Below are positions 34,301-43,086 of a stretch of 64,000 nucleotides of DNA, one piece after another (within the stretch, counting starts at the first letter, position 1; each line of letters begins with the position of its first letter). A program made the position numbers and the translations under genes. The stretch covers positions 992,001-1,056,000 of the forward strand of contig NZ_CP047357.1 in NCBI RefSeq assembly GCF_030408835.1. Reading direction: 5' to 3'. Source of the DNA: Corynebacterium freneyi (lineage in GTDB: Bacteria > Actinomycetota > Actinomycetes > Mycobacteriales > Mycobacteriaceae). The notes beneath the pieces were generated by a model. It searched no databases. It was not told the DNA's origin and saw nothing but the letters and a program-made list of their open reading frames with translations.

Positions 34301-35311
34301 CGAATCCGGCAGATACGCCTGCAACACGATGCCCGCCTCCAGGCCCAGGAACTCGTCCTCGGACAGGATGCGCTCGAAGACCTCCAGCGTCAGATCGAGG
34401 TCGTGGTACTCCTCCATGTCCAGGTTGATGAACGGGGCAGCCGGCCGCGACGCCCGCCCCGGGGCGTCGACGGCGATGCGGTACAGCGGACGGAGCGTGC
34501 CGACGAGCCGGTCGACGCTGCCGTCGAAATCCCACGGATTGAGCTGCGAGACGACGCTCGACGCCTTCACCGACACGTAGTCGACCATCGGGTCGCGCAG
34601 CAGCGCCATCGTGTCCCGCAGGCGGCGTTCGGCCTCCTTCGCGCCGAGGACGGCCTCGCCGAGCAGGTTCAGATTCAGGCGACGGCCGCGGGTGCGGGCG
34701 TCGGCGAGCAGTTCGTGCAGCGCCTCGCCGTCGGAGTCGAGGATCAGGTGCCCGACCAATTGCCGCATGCGGCGGCGGGCGATCGGCATGACCAGCCACG
34801 GGGCCTTCGGGGCGAGCAAGCCGCCGAGCTTCATCGCCGCGCGGTCGAGCGGGGACAAAAACGACGGGGTCTTCGTGCCGCGGGTCAGGCGCACGAGCTG
34901 GCGGGCGGCGGTGGCGTCGTCCTCCGGGCGGGCGACCTGGTCGACGAACGCCATCGTGTAGTCCACGCCCGCCGGATCGTGGACGAGCTTGGCCAGCTGC
35001 TCCGCCGCATGATCCGAGGCATCCTGGACCGGGCCATCGGCCTCGCCGTCGCCACCTGCGGCCGGGGAGGAGTCGCCCGCGGCGCGGGAGCGTCCGGTGA
35101 CCTTCTCCGCTTCTGCGAGCCACCCCATCGCCCGCTCCACCGCGGCATCCACCAAATCCTCGAGGGGAGTCAGGGCCGCGTCGCCGGTCCCTTGGTTGGA
35201 CTGAGCCTCTTGAGCTTCCCGGGCCCCCTGAGTCCCCTGGCCGGCCGGGGTGCCCGGGCCGTCGTCGCGACCGTCGTCGTCGATCTGATGGCGGGCGTGC
35301 GTGGGGGCCAT
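31379..35311 (-). CDS. putA: Bifunctional proline dehydrogenase / P5C dehydrogenase
   Basis: This 1310-residue enzyme oxidises proline to glutamate in two steps. The N-terminal part is the FAD-dependent proline dehydrogenase (VKASSVVSQLNPWDF, VRLVKGANLSMETVTADSHGW, RVGVASHNLF). The C-terminal part is an aldehyde dehydrogenase (VAPPWNFPVAIPVGGI, LAETSGKNAIIVTPAAD, GQKCSAGSLAILV with catalytic Cys, FGPVLGIMRA). A disordered linker of about 110 residues joins them, and an extra C-terminal region follows. No N-terminal DNA-binding domain is present. The ATG at 35311 has GAGGAGGA upstream. putP lies two genes upstream on the same strand. Confidence 0.95.
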   Translation of the reverse strand: MAPTHARHQIDDDGRDDGPGTPAGQGTQGAREAQEAQSNQGTGDAALTPLEDLVDAAVERAMGWLAEAEKVTGRSRAAGDSSPAAGGDGEADGPVQDASDHAAEQLAKLVHDPAGVDYTMAFVDQVARPEDDATAARQLVRLTRGTKTPSFLSPLDRAAMKLGGLLAPKAPWLVMPIARRRMRQLVGHLILDSDGEALHELLADARTRGRRLNLNLLGEAVLGAKEAERRLRDTMALLRDPMVDYVSVKASSVVSQLNPWDFDGSVDRLVGTLRPLYRIAVDAPGRASRPAAPFINLDMEEYHDLDLTLEVFERILSEDEFLGLEAGIVLQAYLPDSVAALDRLIDFARARTARGGAPVKVRLVKGANLSMETVTADSHGWVRAPYATKAETDANYLRLLDRALRPDVADSLRVGVASHNLFSMAAAVELARARGVEKQIDAEMLQGMAPAQQKVIQDDVGRLILYTPVVDADSFDVAVSYLVRRLEENAAEENFLHAMTSVDESERAGGDGPAPSSPQSPMSGQEARFRQAVVERDSTLAEPRRTQDRRVEGPPTTRDAAPGTVTTPRAETARTAASPADFANEPDTDPALPANREWAKALVDPAHDPGPSRAPLITDVADVDAVVHRATSVQAGWSDLGEHGRAAVLETVARRFASRRGGLIAAAVHGPGKTVAEADPEVSEAIDFIRYYAASARALADEPGVALTPNRVTVVAPPWNFPVAIPVGGIVAALAAGSAVIVSPAPQVVRVAEIAVAALREGLRDAGADPDLIQLANTDEAAAGKHLITHDDVDAVVLTGASETAALFRTWRPERPVLAETSGKNAIIVTPAADPDLAAADIVASAFGHAGQKCSAGSLAILVGAAGESERLLEQILDATRTLEVGHGRDLSTDMGPLVEPPGEKLRRGLTSLEPGESWLVRPRPLDDDGTIWSPGIRDNVRPGSWFHMTECFGPVLGIMRAPDLDTAIEWQNAVDFGLTGGIHSLDSSEVATWLSKVEVGNAYVNRHITGAIVRRQPFGGWKGSSVGPGAKAGGPNYVAQLGTLHDVASSAIPKASPGRRGNAVLRDLANALREGAAGSADTREETAALIDGAIEYLRDAAASDAYWRGTEFGVARDESGLIGEANVFRYRPLPQPTVRVGPGANPVQLARTALAAAAAREAVGAGVDAPGTRRAAVPVVTVAPSVMGDAEAGARPGTSPSRPDSPFAATLRVLAAHGLIEVVVEDDADFTSRVAAEASSRVRCLGAVPEGALRAAADNGSWLDPAPVVRSGRHEMLHYLREQSISWSLHRFGHVSEGVEEGLRAALRV

Positions 35312-35408
35312 GGTTCCTCCTCGGGCGGGATCGGGCGGTCCCCGCGCCGGGCGGGTGCCCGTGCTGTGCGCGGGGAGGGGCGGCGGTGGGTGCCGCCTTC
35401 TGTCCGCG

Positions 35409-35438
35409 ACCCTACGTATTGTTCCCACTGGGAAACAA
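35409..35438 (-). promoter_or_regulatory. Putative putA promoter overlapping an inverted repeat
   Basis: On the minus strand TTGTTT (35438-35433) and TAGGGT (35414-35409) are spaced 18 bp. The interval overlaps a near-palindrome TTGTTCCC-act-GGGAAACAA (35419-35438), a possible operator for proline-responsive control. Confidence 0.45.
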
Positions 35439-35478
35439 CCTGCGTTGGCGCGGCCGGCACGGTCCCGGCAACGCGAAA

Positions 35479-35506
35479 ACCGGCCGACGGGAATCCGTCG
35501 ACCGGT
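35479..35506 (-). terminator. Terminator of the 166-residue membrane protein gene
   Basis: A 12-bp stem with one mismatch (ACCGGTCGACGG / CCGTCGGCCGGT) and a 4-nt loop is followed by TTTTCG on the minus strand, 40 bp beyond the gene's stop. Confidence 0.7.
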
Positions 35507-35546
35507 CGTGCGCGGAGTGCGCGTGGTGCGCGAGGTGCGTGCGGAC

Positions 35547-36047
35547 CTAGATGAAGAACATCAGCACGGCGGTGATCAGCCACAGGGCGCTGAAGATGCC
35601 GGAGAACATGGCCAGCTGGCCCTTGGCCTTGTCCCAGTCCAGCGCGGCGGCCTTCTCGGCGCGCTCGCGGAAGTCCGGGTCATCGGGCAGCTCGTCATCG
35701 CCGGCGACGCCGAGGCCGGCCAGCATGACCGACTGCTTCGGGGTGATGACGAAGTACAGCAGCGCCCACGCGATGATCGTGAGGGTGATCGAGGCGTGCA
35801 GGGCGCCCTGCTTGATGTAGTTCTCGATGTCGGTGAACATGACGCCGAAGCCCAGCAGCGGCACGGCCAGCGAGAACAGGCCGTAGGTGCGGGTGACGGC
35901 GTGCATGGTGCGGGCGGCGCCGACGGTGCCGGCTTCACCGCCGCAGGCGGCGAGGGCGAGGCGGGGGAACATCGAGACGGCGACGGTGACCGGGCCGATC
36001 AGCAGGATCGCCGCGACGACGTGGGCGATGAGGACGACGTTGTTCAC
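35547..36047 (-). CDS. Four-helix integral membrane protein
   Basis: This 166-residue protein has four hydrophobic segments: residues about 4-25, 54-72, 83-102 and 144-165. His9 in helix 1 (LIAHVVAAILLIGP) and His49 precede helix 2, and an acidic cytoplasmic loop (GDDELPDDPDFRERAEKAA) lies before helix 4. It resembles small actinobacterial membrane proteins such as the DUF2269 type, but the match is weak. GTG start with AAAGG upstream. It lies between putA and putP in the same direction, though separate terminators argue against one operon. Confidence 0.75.
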   Translation of the reverse strand: MNNVVLIAHVVAAILLIGPVTVAVSMFPRLALAACGGEAGTVGAARTMHAVTRTYGLFSLAVPLLGFGVMFTDIENYIKQGALHASITLTIIAWALLYFVITPKQSVMLAGLGVAGDDELPDDPDFRERAEKAAALDWDKAKGQLAMFSGIFSALWLITAVLMFFI

Positions 36048-36150
36048 GTAGTGCCTTTCAGGTGGCGGATGTGGGCTGGTTCATGGGGAAACCGCCGGGT
36101 CGGGCGGGTTTCCCATCGGGGCGTCATGTTAGCCGACGGGGTCGGACGGC

Positions 36151-36888
36151 TCAGCGGACGGTGATGCCGCAGGCGTCGGCCATAGCCTCCCAGTCGGCGA
36201 TCGACACCGCCAGCCGCCAAGCGACGGCGACGCGGAGGTAGCGGGCCGAATAGTCGCAGCGCAGGTCGCGGTTGGGCGGCAGCCACTCCGCCGGCGTGAG
36301 GTCCGACTTCGCCCGGTTGACGCCGGAGGCGACGGGCACGAGGTTGCGCTCCGCGTCGTTGGCGAAGGCGCGGCGGGTGCGGGCGTCCCACCGGTGCGCC
36401 CCGAAATCCCACGCGGCGGCGAGGGGATAGACGTGGTCGATGTCCGCGCCCTCTGCCGTGAGGTCGTCGCCGGTGTAGGGGTCGGCGATGATCGTGGCGC
36501 GGTTGCCGTCGCCGGTGCCGAACCACTCCGCGAGAACCGCGTCGCGGGTGTCGCCGGTGCCGGTGCCTGTGCCAGTGCCTGCGTCCGGGCCTGCGCCGGC
36601 CGGCGCCCAACCGCCGAAAAGCGACCGGTCGTAGCCGAGGACCGTCACCCGCTCGGCGACGACGCGGACGGTGGCGAGCAGTTCGGCCACTTCGGTACGC
36701 CGCCCGTCCCGACCACCCGCGCCATCGTCCGCGACGCCGCAGGCCACGGTGCACCCCAGGGGCAGGGCGATGAAAACCGCGACGAGGCGTCGTAAAGCAA
36801 AGAAGGGGAGGGGACTGCCGCACGCCGTCGGGGCGCGGGAAACGACACGGTTGCGGAAGGGCGCGAAAACGCGAAAAAGGCGGGTCAC
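36151..36888 (-). CDS. Exported HNH nuclease (GmrSD/DUF1524-like)
   Basis: This 245-residue protein has an N-terminal hydrophobic export signal (LVAVFIALPLGCTVACG, with possible lipidation cysteines). A C-terminal domain reads DIDHVYPLAAAWDFGAHRWD, then RRAFANDAERNLVPV and NRAKSDLTPAEWLPP. The D-H...N...K/E pattern is that of secreted HNH nucleases of the DUF1524/GmrSD C-terminal type, so it may degrade extracellular DNA. A GT-repeat encodes a Gly-Thr run near residue 105. The only in-frame start seen is GTG 36888, which lies inside the putP terminator stem and lacks a ribosome-binding site. Confidence 0.72.
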   Translation of the reverse strand: MTRLFRVFAPFRNRVVSRAPTACGSPLPFFALRRLVAVFIALPLGCTVACGVADDGAGGRDGRRTEVAELLATVRVVAERVTVLGYDRSLFGGWAPAGAGPDAGTGTGTGTGDTRDAVLAEWFGTGDGNRATIIADPYTGDDLTAEGADIDHVYPLAAAWDFGAHRWDARTRRAFANDAERNLVPVASGVNRAKSDLTPAEWLPPNRDLRCDYSARYLRVAVAWRLAVSIADWEAMADACGITVR

Positions 36889-36910
36889 GTCTCATTCGAC
36901 GCGACCCGCC
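36879..36910 (-). terminator. putP terminator overlapping the next gene's start
   Basis: On the minus strand GGCGGGTC (36910-36903) pairs with GACCCGCC (36886-36879) and is followed by TTTTTCG. This is a good Rho-independent terminator for putP. The next gene's GTG (36888-36886) shares bases with the second arm. Confidence 0.75.
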
Positions 36911-36984
36911 CTCAAACGGTTCCGTTCAATTTCCCTCCCCACCCGGATGGGGTGGGACGGGGCGGCAACCGGCGGAAACCGGGT

Positions 36985-38535
36985 TTAGACCGTGGTGCCG
37001 GCCGGGGCAGCGGGCTTGGCGGCCTCGGCGGCGGCACGGTCGAACTCCTCGACGATGTGCGGAGCCGGAGCCTTCGTCAGCAGGGACACCGCGACCATCG
37101 CGATGGCGGAGGCCAACACGCCCGGCACGATCTCGTACAGGGTGTCCGTCAGCGGGCTCATGCCCCACGCGAACGACGTGATGGCACCGACGATGATGCC
37201 CGCCGCGGCACCCGGCACGTTCAGGCGACGCCAGTACAGCGACGCCACGATGACCGGGCCGAACGCCGAACCGAAACCGGCCCACGCGAAACCGACCAGC
37301 GACAGGATCGACGAATTCGGGTTCGCCGCGATGATGCCGGCGACGACCGCGACGCCGGCCACCGCGATGCGCGACGCCATCATCGACGTCGAGGACCGCA
37401 GATTCTTGTTCACGACGCCGCGGTACAGGTCCTCGATCAGCGCCGAGGACGACACCAGCAGCTGCGACGAAATGGTGGACATGATCGCCGCCAGCACCGC
37501 GGTGAGGATCAAACCGGCGATCAGCGGGTGGAAGATGACGCGGGTCAGGTCCAGGAAGATCGTCTCGTACGACTCCGTGTCCGTGATCGACGCGTCGGGG
37601 TTGCGCGCGAAGAACACGGTGGAGACGATCGCGACCAGCGTCGTGCCGAGCATGCACAGCACCTGCCAGGTCACGCCGTAGCGACGACCGGCGACGGCGT
37701 CGGCCGGGGAACGCAGCGCCATGAAACGCACGATGATGTGCGGCTGGCCGAAGTAGCCCAGACCCCAGGCGAACAGGCCGATCGCGGTGATCAGCGGCAC
37801 GCCGGTGAACGGGTTGAAGAAGTCCTCGACCGGGGTGCCGTCGCTGCCCGGGTAGGGGTTCTCGGCGGCGAAGGAGAACAGGTCCGAGACCGGCTCGCCC
37901 TCGCCGGTGAGCACGAACATGGCGACGATGGGCACGGCGATCAGCGACAGGAACATGATGACGCCCTGCACGGCGTCGGTGTACGACACCGCCAGGAAAC
38001 CGCCGAACAGGGTGTAGAGCACGGTCACGCCGGAGACCAGCAGCAGGCCGACCATGTAGTCGCCGCCGAAGGTGGACTCCCAGTAGCGGCCGCCGGCGAC
38101 CATGCCGGAGGACACGTAGAAGGTGAAGAAGATCAGGATGATGATGCCGGAGGCGACGCGCAGGATGCTCGTCGAGTCCTCGAGGCGGTTTTCCAGGAAC
38201 GACGGGATGGTGATGGAGTTCTTGGCCACCTTGGAGTAGCTGCGCAGGCGCGGGGCGGTGAGCTTCCAGTTGGCCCACGCGCCGACGCACAGGCCGATGG
38301 CGATCCACGTCTGGTTGAGGCCGGACAGGTAGATCGCGCCGGGCAGGCCCATCAGCAGCCAGCCGGACATGTCGGACGCGCCGGCGGACAGTGCCGCGAC
38401 GAACGGGTGCAGGCCGCGGCCGGCGAGCATGTAGTCGTCGTATTCCGTGGTCTTACGGTAGGCCGTGAAGCCGATGTAGAGCATCAGGGCCAGGTAGATG
38501 ACGATGGCTATGAGATACCAAGTCGTCGTTTCCAA
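36985..38535 (-). CDS. putP: Sodium/proline symporter
   Basis: This protein of about 516 residues belongs to the solute:sodium symporter family, with about 13 membrane helices. Family-typical segments are DYMLAGRGLHPFVAALSAGASDMSGWLLMGLPG (seen as AGRGLHPFVAALSAGASDMS) and FGGFLAVSYTDAVQGVIMF. With putA on the same strand the substrate is almost certainly proline. The first recognisable family residues are ETTTWYLIAIVIY. A TTG at 38535 has AAGGAG 9 bases upstream and is preferred; an ATG 23 codons earlier is the longer alternative. Confidence 0.93.
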   Translation of the reverse strand: METTTWYLIAIVIYLALMLYIGFTAYRKTTEYDDYMLAGRGLHPFVAALSAGASDMSGWLLMGLPGAIYLSGLNQTWIAIGLCVGAWANWKLTAPRLRSYSKVAKNSITIPSFLENRLEDSTSILRVASGIIILIFFTFYVSSGMVAGGRYWESTFGGDYMVGLLLVSGVTVLYTLFGGFLAVSYTDAVQGVIMFLSLIAVPIVAMFVLTGEGEPVSDLFSFAAENPYPGSDGTPVEDFFNPFTGVPLITAIGLFAWGLGYFGQPHIIVRFMALRSPADAVAGRRYGVTWQVLCMLGTTLVAIVSTVFFARNPDASITDTESYETIFLDLTRVIFHPLIAGLILTAVLAAIMSTISSQLLVSSSALIEDLYRGVVNKNLRSSTSMMASRIAVAGVAVVAGIIAANPNSSILSLVGFAWAGFGSAFGPVIVASLYWRRLNVPGAAAGIIVGAITSFAWGMSPLTDTLYEIVPGVLASAIAMVAVSLLTKAPAPHIVEEFDRAAAEAAKPAAPAGTTV

Positions 38536-38855
38536 GTGGGTCCACTCCTTCAGGTGTGGGAAATCATGTCTACGTGCGTAAAAGTGACTAAACGACGTTT
38601 TCACGTTCCCGCCGGGGCGCGCAAAACGGTGACCTGGGTTTTTCCGGTCGGGCGCGCTTTTTTGAACCTTAATGTGACCTGTGAGCGGCGGGGATAACGA
38701 ATTCGTAACAATGTGGGTTCGGCGATTCTGATCGCCCTGTTGCGCGGGGTGGTTCCGGGGCCTGTCGGGGTGGAGGCGCGGGTGCCCGAGCGGGTTCGGA
38801 GTCGGTGTTCGAACGCGCGGCTGGGACGATCCGGGGCGGGTGGCATGATCGGGGC
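38536..38855. other. Divergent intergenic region between putP and the SNF2 gene
   Basis: No gene is seen. It holds a 10-bp palindrome ACGAATTCGT at 38697-38706 and a TGTGACCTGTGA stretch that is at best half a CRP/GlxR-type site. No promoter can be assigned with confidence. Confidence 0.4.
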
Positions 38856-41800
38856 ATGTCTTCGACCACCCATCTGCTCCACGGTTTGTGGCTGCCCGGT
38901 TCCGGGTTGAATCTGTGGCTGGAACGGGTCGAGGGGCATCGGGTGTTGGGGGCGCTTGACGACGCCTCCCGGGAGGCGCTGCCGGCTGCGGCGCTGGCCG
39001 CGCTGTCGTCGGTGCCCAGGGGGCGACCCGAGGTGGAGCTGCGCACGCCCAAGGGCAGGACCGTGCGGCACGTGTTGCCGACGTGGGCGTTCGTGCCGGA
39101 GCGTGCGGTGACGGTGCTGGAGTCGTTGCGCGGCGACGTCGACGATGTCGCCATCGCCGCGGATCTGCGTTTCCTCGTTCGGGTGCAGGAGTCGTTGGAG
39201 CGGTGGGCGCGCGCCGGGCGTGCGTTGGTGGCGGTGACGTGGGAGGACGGCCAGTGGTGGCCGCAGTGGAGGTTGCCGGACGGGTTGAAGGAGACGTCGT
39301 GGCGGGCGCAGGTGGCCCAGCGCACTCCGCCGGTGCTCATGGTCAACGGTGGCGGCGGGATGCTCGACGATCTGGTCGGCCGGTTGTTCCACTGGACGGT
39401 CAATGCCCTGTTGTCCGATCTGCCGGAGCCGCCGAAGGGGCGGCAGGCGTTCGTGCGGGCGCTGTTGGATTCGGAGCCGTTGCGGCGGGCCACGCCGGAC
39501 GTGGCCACGGATCTGGCGCAGTGGCGGGCGTCGGCGACGGGCGAGGACGTCCGGCTGCTGCTGGTGCTCGAGGAGCCGGAGGATTTCGACGATCCGGATC
39601 ATGGCCGCGTCATCGACATCGTCAAGCGCCGGGGGCGAAGCGGCGCCGAGGGGGAGGGGGCCGACGGTGCCGCCGAGCCCCTGTGGTGGCCGTTGCGCAT
39701 GCATTACCGCATCGGCGTCGATGCCCCCGAGCGGCTTGACCCGGCAATGTGCCGGGGCTCGGTGCTCACCCAGCTGCGTCCGCAGTTGGAGGTGGCCCAG
39801 CACGCCTTTCCGGTGTTCCGCGACGCGATGTCGGACGGCGATGGCCTGGACCTGTTGCTGAGTCCGGAGCAGGTCGTGGAGTTGGTGGCCCGGGGCGTCG
39901 ATGCGCTGCGCGACGTCGGCATCGCGGTGATGCTGCCGCGCTCGTGGGTCGCCGCCGAGCCGACGCTGCGCCTGGAGGTCGATCCGCGGGAGATGCAGCC
40001 GGTCGGGTCGGTGCGCGGGGCGACGGAGTCGCGCGTCGGTTTCGACCAGATCGTGGATTACACGTGGCGGCTGACCCTCGGCGACGAGGTGTTGTCCGAC
40101 GATGACATCCGTCGCCTGTCCGAATCGGGTTCGGGGTTGGTCAAGCTGCGCGACACCTGGGTCGCCGCCGATCCCGTTGCGACGCGCAAGGCGCTGAAGT
40201 TCCTCGAGGAGCAGACGAAGGCCGGCGAGGCCACGGGGAAGGGCTCGGCGGCGCTGAAGGAGCTCCACTTCTCCGAAGGGGCCGTGTCGCAGGCGCCGGT
40301 GCCGGTCGACGTCGACGCCCGCGGGTGGGCGCGGTCGCTGTACGGGGCGGGCGGCGAGGACCACGTCGCCGATGCGGCCGGGAAAGCCGGGGACGACGGG
40401 GAGGGCGAGAGCATCGCCGACGGCGCGTTCCAACGTCCGCGGGTGCCCACCCCGAGGGGTTTCGTCGGACAGCTGCGCGAATACCAGCGGCGCGGCCTGG
40501 ATTGGCTGGCGTGGATGTCGGATGCCGGATTCGGCGTGATCCTCGCCGACGACATGGGTCTGGGCAAGACGGTGCAGATCCTCGCGTTGCTGCTGCATGA
40601 GAAGGAAACCCGCCTCTCCGCGGAGTCCGGCTGTCTGCGGGATGGGGAAGACGTCGTCAAGCACTGGCCGACGCTGCTGGTGGCGCCCCTGTCCGTGGTG
40701 TCGAACTGGGCGAACGAGGCTCGGAAGTTCGCGCCGGGCTTGAAGGTGGAGGTGCTGCACGGCGGCAATCGGCCGCGCGGGGAGGAGCTCAAGCGCGTCG
40801 CGGAGAATGCGGATCTGGTGGTGACCACCTACGGCATCGTCGCCCGCGACCCCGGCGAATGGGCGGCGGTGGAGTGGGATCACGTCATCCTCGACGAGGC
40901 GCAGGCCGTGAAGAACCCCAACACCGCGGCGGCCAAGGCGGTTCGGCTGCTGCCCGCGCGGCAGCGGATCGCGTTGACGGGCACGCCGGTGGAGAACAAC
41001 CTCGGCGAGCTGCGGGCGATCATGGATTTCTGCAACCGCAACATCCTCGGATCGGCGCGGTCGTTCCGGTCGAGGTTCGCCGCGCCCATCGAACGTGACG
41101 GCGACGTCGAGGTGGCCGCCGAGCTGCGGGCGATCACGGCTCCGTTCATTCTGCGGCGCATGAAGACCGACCCCGGCATCCTCGACGACCTGCCGGAGAA
41201 GGACGAGTCCGTCACTCTCGTGCCGCTGACCGCCGAGCAGGCGCTGCTGTACAAGGGGTGGGTCGAGGATCTCGAGCGCGAGGTCGAGGCGGCGAAGGGG
41301 ATGAAGCGGCGGGCGCTGGTGTTGCAGGGCATCACCAAGCTCAAGCAGATCTGCAACCATCCGGCGCATTTCCAGTCCGACGGGTCGCCGCTGCTCAACC
41401 GCGGCCGGCACCGGTCGGGCAAGGTCGCGGAGCTGGAGCGCATCGTCGACCAGGCGGTGCTTGCCGACGAGCGCGTCCTGGTGTTCACCCAGTACACGGC
41501 GTTCGGCCGGATGCTGCAGCCGTGGCTGTCCGAGCGGCTGGGCCGCGAGATTCCGTTCCTGCATGGCGGGGTGTCGCGGGCGGAGCGGGCGCGGATGGTC
41601 GACGAGTTCAACCACGAGGATGGAGCGCCGGTGATGGTGCTGAGCCTGAAGGCCGGTGGCACGGGCCTGAACCTCACGGCCGCCAACCATGTGGTGCACG
41701 TCGACCGTTGGTGGAATCCGGCGGTGGAGGACCAGGCGACCGACCGCGCCTACCGCATCGGCCAGCGGCGGGATGTGCGCGTGCACAAGCTGGTGGCCAA

Positions 41801-42011
41801 GGGCACGATCGAGGAACGCATCGACCAGGTCATCGCGGGCAAGGTCGATTTGGCGCGGGCGGTCATGCCGACGGGCGAGGCGTGGCTGACCGAGCTCGGG
41901 CTCGATGAGCTGCATCGCCTGTGGAGGCTCGACGACGCCCGATCGCGCGAGGCCGAGCGGGCGGCCCGGGCCGGGCACGTGAAGGAGGAGGATCGGGATG
42001 GCCGGCGGTGA
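38856..42011 (+). CDS. SNF2/HepA-type helicase-like ATPase
   Basis: This 1051-residue protein has an N-terminal region of about 500 residues typical of bacterial SNF2 proteins, then the SF2 ATPase: LADDMGLGKTVQILALL (motif I), VVTTYGI (Ia), HVILDEAQAVKNP (II), LTGTPVENNLGELRAI (III), and the second lobe FTQYTAFGRML, FLHGGVSRAERARMV, LKAGGTGLNL, HVDRWWNPAVEDQATDRAYRIGQ. Such enzymes translocate on DNA and remodel bound proteins. An insertion of about 20 residues after motif I contains a copy of the CGTCGTCAAGC motif (40653). The stop overlaps the SWIM gene start, and the pair is common in actinobacteria. Confidence 0.93.
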   Translation: MSSTTHLLHGLWLPGSGLNLWLERVEGHRVLGALDDASREALPAAALAALSSVPRGRPEVELRTPKGRTVRHVLPTWAFVPERAVTVLESLRGDVDDVAIAADLRFLVRVQESLERWARAGRALVAVTWEDGQWWPQWRLPDGLKETSWRAQVAQRTPPVLMVNGGGGMLDDLVGRLFHWTVNALLSDLPEPPKGRQAFVRALLDSEPLRRATPDVATDLAQWRASATGEDVRLLLVLEEPEDFDDPDHGRVIDIVKRRGRSGAEGEGADGAAEPLWWPLRMHYRIGVDAPERLDPAMCRGSVLTQLRPQLEVAQHAFPVFRDAMSDGDGLDLLLSPEQVVELVARGVDALRDVGIAVMLPRSWVAAEPTLRLEVDPREMQPVGSVRGATESRVGFDQIVDYTWRLTLGDEVLSDDDIRRLSESGSGLVKLRDTWVAADPVATRKALKFLEEQTKAGEATGKGSAALKELHFSEGAVSQAPVPVDVDARGWARSLYGAGGEDHVADAAGKAGDDGEGESIADGAFQRPRVPTPRGFVGQLREYQRRGLDWLAWMSDAGFGVILADDMGLGKTVQILALLLHEKETRLSAESGCLRDGEDVVKHWPTLLVAPLSVVSNWANEARKFAPGLKVEVLHGGNRPRGEELKRVAENADLVVTTYGIVARDPGEWAAVEWDHVILDEAQAVKNPNTAAAKAVRLLPARQRIALTGTPVENNLGELRAIMDFCNRNILGSARSFRSRFAAPIERDGDVEVAAELRAITAPFILRRMKTDPGILDDLPEKDESVTLVPLTAEQALLYKGWVEDLEREVEAAKGMKRRALVLQGITKLKQICNHPAHFQSDGSPLLNRGRHRSGKVAELERIVDQAVLADERVLVFTQYTAFGRMLQPWLSERLGREIPFLHGGVSRAERARMVDEFNHEDGAPVMVLSLKAGGTGLNLTAANHVVHVDRWWNPAVEDQATDRAYRIGQRRDVRVHKLVAKGTIEERIDQVIAGKVDLARAVMPTGEAWLTELGLDELHRLWRLDDARSREAERAARAGHVKEEDRDGRR

Positions 42012-43038
42012 TGTGACGTGGGGCGACAACGTCATCTACGCGAACTTCGGTGACGGTAGCGCCCGTGGCAGGGGACGGCGCGCCGCCCGGGGGACGTCGT
42101 CGCGGAAGGGGGCGACGGGTCGTCGTGCGGTTCGGGACGCCTCCCGGGCGCCGCGCACCCCGGTGGCCCGGCGCCTCTGGGAGTCCGTGGCCGACGCCAC
42201 CGACGACGGGCGGCTGGAGCGCGGCCTGGCGTACCACCGCGACGGCAACGTGCTCGGCTTCCGGATGGTCGACGGGCAGGTCGTCGGAGAGGTGAAGGGC
42301 AGCCAGCCGGCGCCGTTTACCGTGGTGGTCAAACTGCCGTACCGCGACGCCGACGCGGCCGACGCGGTGTTGCGGTGGCTCGCGGACACCGATGGGGCCG
42401 CGGACGCCTTCGCCCGCGGGGGGTTGCCGGACAAGCGGCTCGATGAATTGCTCGTGGCCGACGACGAAGAGCCGGCGCCGCGATGTTCGTGCCCCGACCC
42501 GCATCCGGCGTGCAAGCACGTCGTCGCGGTGATGGCCGCCGCGGCGCAGGCCCTCGACGCCGAGCCGCTGAACGCGTTGGAGCTGCGCGGCGTCGGCGTG
42601 CACGAGGCCAAGCACCGGCTGGCGGCGATGGCCGCCGACGCTGCGGCGAAGAAGTCGGCGCGGCGCACCGGCCGCGATGCCGACGGCGGGCCCGCCCGCC
42701 CCGTGCGCCGACCGACCGGGCCGGGGGCCCACGATGCGGTGCTCGAACTGGTGGAACGGGACTTCTGGGGCAATGACCTGCCCGCGATCGAGGTGCCTGC
42801 GCCCGAACCGATGGTCGTGCTCCGCGACACCGACCCGACGCTGCTGCATGCGGCGCTGCGGTCGACGACGGTGCTGTCGGTGGAGACGCTGCGCGCGGTG
42901 TCGGATCTGGAGGATTGCTGGGATCATCTGCTGTCGCCGCCGTCGTTCGATGATGCCGACGCCGATGGCGGGGCCGGCGGTCCCCGTGGCGGCGATGACG
43001 ATGGTGTCGTCGCAGCGTCGTTCGACGACGAGGAATGA
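41998..43038 (+). CDS. SWIM zinc-finger protein
   Basis: This 346-residue protein contains a SWIM motif, CSCPDPHPACKH (C-x-C-xn-C-x-H), near residue 162, which binds zinc and mediates DNA or protein contact. The basic N-terminus (SARGRGRRAARGTSSRKGATG) suggests nucleic-acid binding. The gene overlaps the SNF2 gene by 14 bp with AAGGAGGAGG before its ATG, so both are translated from one message. It is probably a partner of the SNF2 ATPase in DNA maintenance. Confidence 0.88.
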   Translation: MAGGDVTWGDNVIYANFGDGSARGRGRRAARGTSSRKGATGRRAVRDASRAPRTPVARRLWESVADATDDGRLERGLAYHRDGNVLGFRMVDGQVVGEVKGSQPAPFTVVVKLPYRDADAADAVLRWLADTDGAADAFARGGLPDKRLDELLVADDEEPAPRCSCPDPHPACKHVVAVMAAAAQALDAEPLNALELRGVGVHEAKHRLAAMAADAAAKKSARRTGRDADGGPARPVRRPTGPGAHDAVLELVERDFWGNDLPAIEVPAPEPMVVLRDTDPTLLHAALRSTTVLSVETLRAVSDLEDCWDHLLSPPSFDDADADGGAGGPRGGDDDGVVAASFDDEE

Positions 43039-43086
43039 CCTGAAATGGTCGGGGAAGGGGACGGAACTTCCCGAAGTGACGCTCGG

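Noticed and set aside
38641-38690. CRP/GlxR site between putP and the SNF2 gene
   Set aside because: TGTGACCTGTGAGC has one good half-site; the second half (TCACA) is absent.
38795-38815. LexA box at TGTTCGAA upstream of the SNF2 gene
   Set aside because: Only one half-site fits; the other arm has almost no match to TCGAACA.
38601-42035. 1144-residue minus-strand ORF opposite the SNF2 gene
   Set aside because: The plus strand carries complete helicase motifs in order; the antisense product is low-complexity His/Arg/Pro.
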